Assembly (NCBI GenBank): GCA_025963425.1
Contig: JAOPUQ010000208.1
Span: 1-10,349 of the forward strand
Length of the DNA stretch: 10,349 bases
Reading direction: 5' to 3'
Origin: Modestobacter sp.
Lineage (GTDB): Bacteria > Actinomycetota > Actinomycetes > Mycobacteriales > Geodermatophilaceae
The notes below the pieces were generated by a model that saw only the letters and a program-made list of their open reading frames with translations, made no database searches and was not told the origin of the DNA. Numbering within the stretch: the first letter of the stretch is position 1; the number at the start of each line of letters is the position of its first letter. This document shows, one piece after another, positions 6,498 through 10,349 of the stretch. The position numbers and the translations under genes were made by a program.

Positions 6498-6621
6498 GTG
6501 GGCGCGGCAGGGATCGAACCTGCGACCGCTCGCTTGTAAGCGGGGAACGCCGAAACGCTGTGCTCACCAGCACCTGTGCAGCTTCGCGTCGAGCGTCGTG
6601 AACTCAGTTGAGCGGTCACTG
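6498..6621 (-). repeat. tRNA-Val(UAC)-like 3' fragment plus conserved tail, right copy (att-like)
   Basis: This is the second copy of the sequence at 3082-3205, at a constant offset of 3416 bp. It has the same T-arm, acceptor strand and anticodon loop on the minus strand (6540 down to 6499), but the encoded CCA position reads CAT, so this copy lacks a proper CCA. The 5' half of the tRNA is again missing. The far 18 bp block (6604-6621) is identical to the left copy while the ~60 bp between the blocks has diverged to about 60% identity. The direct orientation and the adjacent recombinase relic fit an attL/attR pair. Confidence 0.7.
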
Positions 6622-6734
6622 TTGCGCTGCCCTGAAGGTGCGTCAATGCATCGGAAGTGTCAAGACACTTGCGACGCTATAGCCCGCGCGTCGGCCTCTC
6701 GAACGGTGCTGCGTGGCAGCGTACCCAGGACCGC

Positions 6735-7371
6735 CTATCGACCCCGCCCCGAACGTCCCTGCCCTGTAGTTGGTGCCCGCGCCACCGGACTGTGGCCCCG
6801 CTGGCCGCACGTACGACCCTGCGGCGGCCTGAGGCCCTGGCCGGATTCGTCTTGAGAGACCAGCCAGGCGCCCAGGTCCGACGCCGCCCTGTTGTTTCGG
6901 GCCAGGTCTCCTGCCGCCACGCGGCGATCTGCGCCTCGTTGCGCTCGGCCGCCCACCGGGCCGGGACCTGCACGCTCCAGCCAAGCCAGTGAGGCAGCGC
7001 ATCCAGCCCGGCCAGGGTGTAGCGCACGCCGAACCGCTCGCGCACCACCGCGACGATGCCGGTCAACGTCCAGCACTGGTCCGCTCATCCCCACGCCGCC
7101 GGGCCGGCGCCACCAGCTGCTCCTGCAGGTCGGCCAGTTGAGCGGGGCTGCGCCTGCAGCGCGCCCCACCGGGCCCTTCGACGCCAGCGCCGGCCGGCCG
7201 CCGCGGCCAGCGCCCGCCGCCACCGGTTCGCCGACATCCGGGCCACCCGGAAGCGGTCGGCCACCTCCTGGTCGCTGGCACCGCTCTCGATCAACTCCGC
7301 GCCCGCCAGCCGCACCTGCACCCGCCGGGCCCGCTCGTGGGCGGTCAGCCGGCCACCGTCGGGTACCTCAT
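6735..7371 (-). pseudogene. IS630-family transposase relic, multiply frameshifted
   Basis: The minus-strand ATG at 7371 begins M-R-Y-P but loses a base at once. The next frame gives DGGRLTAHERARRVQVRLAG and SGASDQEVADRFRVARMSAN, an N-terminal helix-turn-helix. ALASKGP, then GARCRRSPAQLADLQEQLVA, then TGIVAVVRERFGVRYTLAGL and LGWSVQVPARWAAERNEA follow in changing frames. The second winged-helix region and the linker WAPGWSLKTNPARA come next, then RPPQGRTCGQRGHSPV in yet another frame. Homology fades near 6735, before the later acidic residues of the DDE domain. At least four frame changes make it non-functional. It sits just outside the right tRNA-like repeat. I could not identify terminal repeats. 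Confidence 0.75.
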
Positions 7372-7585
7372 GCCTCCGGCATAGCGCACACTGCGTCGAC
7401 CGTCGGCAACGTGGGCCCACGGCTCTGGACCGACACTTCCATCCGCGCAATACTGACTTGCTTGGTCCGCCCCGATCCCAACAGGTCGGCACGCCGAAGC
7501 GAACGACGCGAGCGAGCCCTCTGGGCACAGCCCGATCTCGAAGAGAGTGCGCCCTGAGGCAGGGGCTCATGCTTGGGGAGAAGCG
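7372..7585. other. Intergenic region between IS630 relic and DUF1326 gene
   Basis: Divergent upstream regions of the transposase relic (minus) and the DUF1326 gene (plus). I see no clear promoter hexamers, inverted repeat or small gene. A GGGGAG ribosome-binding site lies at 7575-7580, just before the DUF1326 start. Confidence 0.35.
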
Positions 7586-8192
7586 ATGGCTTGGTCAGTC
7601 TGGGGACGATGGTGGGAACACTGCAGCTGCAAGATGTGGTGCCCGTGTTGGCTCGGCCCAGCGGAACCCGACCAGGGGTGGTGCTCGGGGGTCCTGTTTC
7701 TTCGATATCCAAGAAGGACAGTTTGACGGAGTAGATCTCCGCGGCGGGAAGGTCGTCTTCCGAGCCGACTGGCCTGCGGACTTCTTCAGTGGTAACGGCA
7801 TCGCCCGTTTGTATCTCGATGAGTCAGCGAGCCAAGAGCAGCGGGCTGAGCTCGAGGGAATATTTGCAGGCAGACGAGGCGGGCATCTTGAGGCCGTCTG
7901 GCAGGGGACGATCTCAGAGTGGCTTGCCTCGGAGGTCACCAGAATTCAGTTGGACGACGGCGAGGCTCCGTCCATGCGCATCGGGGATGTCGGTGACGTG
8001 CAGTACCAGGCGCCGGTTCAGGACCCGACGGGCAGGGCAACAGCAGTGCAGGATGCTGCGGCGGCCACGGCTTTCGCGCTCGGAACAGTCAATCTGACCC
8101 GAAGTGACGGCAGCCGCTGGTCCGGACCCGACATGCGGGAATGGGAGAGCGGCGGCTCGGGCACGTCGGGCACCTTCGCCTGGAGTTCCTGA
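7586..8192 (+). pseudogene. DUF1326-domain protein with a single-base frameshift
   Basis: ATG 7586 has GGGGAG five bases upstream. The N-terminus MAWSVWGRWWEHCSCKMWCP carries the family's cysteine cluster (Cys 13, 15, 19, 21 and 33; C-x-C-x3-C-x-C), likely metal-binding. At codon 38 an extra T in TTT (7697-7699) shifts the frame and would end translation at a TGA about 18 codons later. Dropping one T joins it to FFDIQEGQFDGVDLRGGKVV, FSGNGIARLYLDESASQEQR and so on to the stop at 8190. The restored length is 201 residues, the normal size for DUF1326. The family is cytosolic and often sits beside DUF2182 membrane proteins; no such partner is seen here. The function of the family is not established. 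One homopolymer base is the only defect, so this may be an intact gene with a sequencing error. Confidence 0.75.
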
Positions 8193-8257
8193 ACTCCTGG
8201 GCGCCAGCGTCTGGGCCGGTTGTCCCCTTCGTGAGCTGTCGACGGAGAGCCTGCTAG

Positions 8258-8294
8258 GCCCTGTTTGAGAAGTCGTCCGAGGCAAGCGAACTTC
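8258..8294 (-). mobile_element. Possible IS5-like end fragment
   Basis: On the plus strand TCGTCCGA-N8-AACTTC (8273-8294) echoes TCGTCCGA-N5-AACTTC at 9773-9791, which precedes the IS5-type transposase start. Flanking GAAG and GGCCCTGTTTGAGAAG look like an IS terminus. Both copies are in the same orientation and bracket the GH43 gene. The match is short, so this is tentative. Confidence 0.3.
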
Positions 8295-8307
8295 GCTGGG
8301 GTACCGA

Positions 8308-8343
8308 CAGTCATCACACGGTGCCGTACGGCAGTCATCACAC
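8308..8343. repeat. Direct 12 bp repeat with central palindrome
   Basis: CAGTCATCACAC occurs at 8308-8319 and 8332-8343 (period 24), enclosing the perfect 12 bp palindrome TGCCGTACGGCA at 8322-8333. It begins just past the GH43 stop codon on the minus strand, where a terminator or IS junction would be. Confidence 0.6.
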
Positions 8344-8346
8344 AGG

Positions 8347-9648
8347 TCATGGGACGCGTTCCCAAACGCTCGCGGAGAGGCTGTCGGTGTAGCCGTCGTA
8401 GGCCAGTGTCGTGGTCGCCAGCGTCACGCCGGCCACGACGCGGTTGATCCGGAAGGCGGCGACGTCGGCCTTGTGTACCACCTGGTCGTCGGCGCTCGTG
8501 CATACCTCGTTGAAGGTGACCGACGACCTGGCACCGGCGGCCATGCACTCCGTGATCCAGGCGCCGTCCCGGGTCTGCACGTCGAGCGAATACGTGCCTT
8601 GTGCCGTCGCCGTCCATGTCAGGGCGACGGTGTTGAGCGTGTTCAGGGTGCCGTCGGCCTTGAACATCAGCGGCTGGATGTAGACGTCGCGGCCGTCGTA
8701 GCCGCCGGTCGAGGTGAACCTGGCGACGTGGTACAGCGTGTAGAACTGGCCATTCCGGTCGGTGACGGTGTTGTGTCCCTGGTTCTCGATCAGCCGGCCG
8801 TCGTGCGTCTCGAGCGGCGAGGAGAAGGAATACGGCGGATGCCGGCGGGTCAGGTCGCTCACCTGGGCACCCACGAAGTACTCCAACGCGTACCGGCCGC
8901 CAAAGCCGCCCTGGCTGTAGAAGAGGTACTGCAGGCCGTCGCGGCTGAAGAGAGTGGGTGCCTCGTTGACGCCCTGCTCGGCGGGCGTGGTCGGCCGGGT
9001 CACCTCGAAGACCTGCCCCGGTGCGTCCAGCGGAAAGGCGGACACCACCTCGCCGTCCCCCGGATCGAACCAGGTGTAGTGCATCCACCAGCGCGAGCCG
9101 TCGAAGTACATCGACGGGTCCAGCCGCATCGCCTTGTTGCACCCGTCAGGCGGGCAGCCCGCCGTCACGTAGGTGCGGGGATAGGTAGTCCCATCGTTGA
9201 TCATGTGCGGCGCACCGAACTGCATGTCGTTGGTCGCGCTCGGCGCCGTCGCATAGAAAATCGTCGACGAACTGTTGCCCGAGGGACAGGCGGCGCCCTT
9301 GGCCACGCGAGAAGCCGTGAAATAGAGCACGTAGTCGGCGCCCGGCTTCTCCAGGTCCGGCGCCCACTCGTCGCAGTAATCGTAGCGGGAGTCGTACTGG
9401 TCCGGATCGTATCGGCGCAGCAGGCTGAACGTCTGCAGGTCGCTCGATGTGTAGATCGACAGGAAATGCCGTGACGATGTCCCGGAGAGGAAATACAGGT
9501 TGTCATCGACCTTGTAGACGTCCGGGTCGGCGAGTCCCTCGACGACGAGCTTCCGGGCGTTCGGCGAGGTGTCGGCGTTCGCCGGGCCGGTGCCCACCAG
9601 CAGGGGCAGGAAGACGGCGAACAGGCCGAACAGGGCGAGCTCCCGCAT
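8347..9648 (-). CDS. Secreted glycoside hydrolase family 43-type protein (433 aa)
   Basis: ATG 9648 begins a signal peptide (MRELALFGLFAVFLPLLVG, predicted cleavage after GPANA near residue 25). The five-bladed propeller of GH43 follows with its catalytic acids in order: Asp41 in LADPDVY (general base), Asp177 in MRLDPSMYFDG (pKa modulator) and Glu229 in VNEAPTLF (general acid). The conserved HNTVTDRNGQFY stretch with His292 comes next. After about residue 340 there is a ~90-residue beta-rich tail without a recognised carbohydrate-binding module. GH43 enzymes cleave arabinose- or xylose-containing polysaccharides and release L-arabinose or D-xylose; the exact linkage cannot be read here. Four Cys residues in 92-170 could form disulfides after export. 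The coding frame is intact, with strongly G/C-biased third positions. The frame stays open upstream into a transposase start (9741), so the native promoter is probably lost. Confidence 0.9.
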   Translation of the reverse strand: MRELALFGLFAVFLPLLVGTGPANADTSPNARKLVVEGLADPDVYKVDDNLYFLSGTSSRHFLSIYTSSDLQTFSLLRRYDPDQYDSRYDYCDEWAPDLEKPGADYVLYFTASRVAKGAACPSGNSSSTIFYATAPSATNDMQFGAPHMINDGTTYPRTYVTAGCPPDGCNKAMRLDPSMYFDGSRWWMHYTWFDPGDGEVVSAFPLDAPGQVFEVTRPTTPAEQGVNEAPTLFSRDGLQYLFYSQGGFGGRYALEYFVGAQVSDLTRRHPPYSFSSPLETHDGRLIENQGHNTVTDRNGQFYTLYHVARFTSTGGYDGRDVYIQPLMFKADGTLNTLNTVALTWTATAQGTYSLDVQTRDGAWITECMAAGARSSVTFNEVCTSADDQVVHKADVAAFRINRVVAGVTLATTTLAYDGYTDSLSASVWERVP

Positions 9649-9791
9649 GCGGCATCGGTGAGGCCTCAGCGGCGGCAACAGCGGAGCCGCCCGCTCCCAC
9701 AGCCCATCGGTCACGAGCTCCTCGATCACCCGGATCAACATGCTCAAGCCCTATCGGTCCTATGCCAAAGAATCGTCCGAATACCAACTTC
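9649..9791 (-). mobile_element. IS5-family transposase 5' remnant fused in frame to GH43
   Basis: The minus-strand ATG 9741 opens MLIRVIEELVTDGLWERAAP and LLPPLRPHR, the usual N-terminus of actinobacterial IS5-family transposases (E-L-V-x-D-x-L-W-x-x-x-x-P-L-L-P). After about 29 codons it runs without a stop into the GH43 signal peptide. Upstream, TCCGAAGTTGGTATTCGGAC resembles the element's end. The rest of the transposase, including its DDE domain, is gone. The join gives a 464-residue frame from ATG 9741, or 466 from TTG 9747. Confidence 0.7.
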
Positions 9792-9879
9792 GGATAGCTG
9801 AGGTAGGGCGGTCAGGTTCCAGGGTTGGCGAGGAAACCTTGAACGATGGGCTGACGGCCCGCCGCGCTGGTGGGGTGGC

Positions 9880-10349
9880 TCAAACTACCAGCAACCCGTT
9901 TGGTACGGGAATGTCAGTGTCGCCAGAAGTCCCGGGATACCACGCGCGCAGGTCCGGTACGGCTGGTCGAGCTGATCGTTCGATGCGGTCCTCCAGCGCG
10001 ACGACCTGCGCCGTCTCGACGCCTGCCGACCCGGAGACGCCCTCGTCGTGCAGCAGGGCCCGCAGGCCCTCGTGGGAGATGTCGTCGACCACCCCTCGGC
10101 GACCAGAAACTTGGCCAGCCTTCGGCAGGCTCCCGTCGAAAACGGCAGATGATCCACTGGCCGGTTCAGGCGATCTTCGTGATCCGGCCCGCTGCTTGAC
10201 GTCGAACCTCGATGGCCGCCGGCGTAGCGAGGCCCGCAGCGAGTCGAAGCCGTCGGCGGTGGGATTGTGCAGTACGTCGTGGACCCGGACCGGCCTGGTG
10301 AGCGTCACCTGCGCGATCGTGGGCATCCTGCGGGTCGTCCGTGTCGGTG
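9880..10349 (-). pseudogene. IS630-type transposase relic, partial and frameshifted (runs off right edge)
   Basis: On the minus strand, IAQVTLTRPVRVHDVLHN and ADGFDSLRASLRRRPSRFDV match the N-terminal helix-turn-helix of a different IS630 group from the one at 6735-7371. After a lost base the text reads RITKIA-NRPVDHLPFST, then RRLAKFLVAEG, then GVVDDISHEGLRALLHDEGV, each in a different frame. At least four single-base indels are needed to restore the gene. Homology ends at about 10030, before the DDE aspartate region (MDEFG) that should follow. Below that, down to 9880, the frame stays open but is unrecognised. The gene's 5' end lies beyond the window. It is inactive. Confidence 0.75.

Noticed and set aside
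7056..8192. A 378-codon plus-strand gene starting at 7056
   Set aside because: Only the last ~164 codons are real (DUF1326 after the frameshift). The first part is the antisense of the IS630 relic and intergenic DNA.
8473..9474. A 333-codon plus-strand frame opposite GH43
   Set aside because: It is the antisense shadow of the GH43 gene, whose catalytic motifs and signal peptide are clear on the minus strand.
1..10349. CRISPR array, riboswitch or rRNA
   Set aside because: No regularly spaced identical repeats with unique spacers, no recognisable riboswitch core and no rRNA-like sequence were seen.

Overview
The window looks like an accessory, heavily rearranged stretch of a high-GC actinomycete chromosome. 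The host-like genes use almost only G or C at third codon positions, and the insertion-sequence relics (IS3, IS5 and IS630 families) are types common in actinobacteria. A member of the Geodermatophilales is possible from the general feel of the proteins, but I cannot prove it from sequence alone.

Layout. (1) 1-2057: an intact FUSC-family membrane protein on the + strand. (2) 2068-2931: a convergent minus-strand gene for a membrane-anchored sensor-like helical domain. It carries two compensating single-base frameshifts, and its stop codon shares a small hairpin with the FUSC stop. (3) 3080-6621: an island-like segment bounded by two direct, indel-free copies of a ~124 bp sequence whose first part is the 3' half of a tRNA-Val(UAC)-like gene. 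Between them lie small ORFs, two intact beta-propeller genes (a two-repeat 87 aa protein and a 295 aa Ycf48/BNR-type protein) with visibly lower GC and looser codon use, an IS3-family end with the start of orfA, and a tyrosine recombinase relic next to the right-hand copy. This arrangement fits a decayed tRNA-targeting integrative element with beta-propeller cargo. (4) 6735-7371: a multiply frameshifted IS630-family transposase relic. (5) 7586-8192: a DUF1326 gene broken by one extra T. (6) 8347-9648: an intact secreted GH43-family glycoside hydrolase on the minus strand. Its reading frame is fused upstream to the first codons of an IS5-family transposase. (7) 9880-10349: an IS630-type transposase relic that runs off the right edge.

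How the parts relate. There is no single metabolic pathway here. FUSC and the sensor-like gene form a host-like left flank. The centre is a mobile-element graveyard that still carries two apparently functional beta-propeller genes. The right side is an extracellular glycosidase embedded among transposon remnants. Many of the frameshifts are single-base changes in short homopolymers, so some 'pseudogenes' could be assembly or sequencing artefacts. The internal deletion in the recombinase and the truncated transposases are genuine decay. The observations most worth following are the paired tRNA-derived repeats, the internally duplicated beta-propeller genes and the transposase-GH43 fusion frame.
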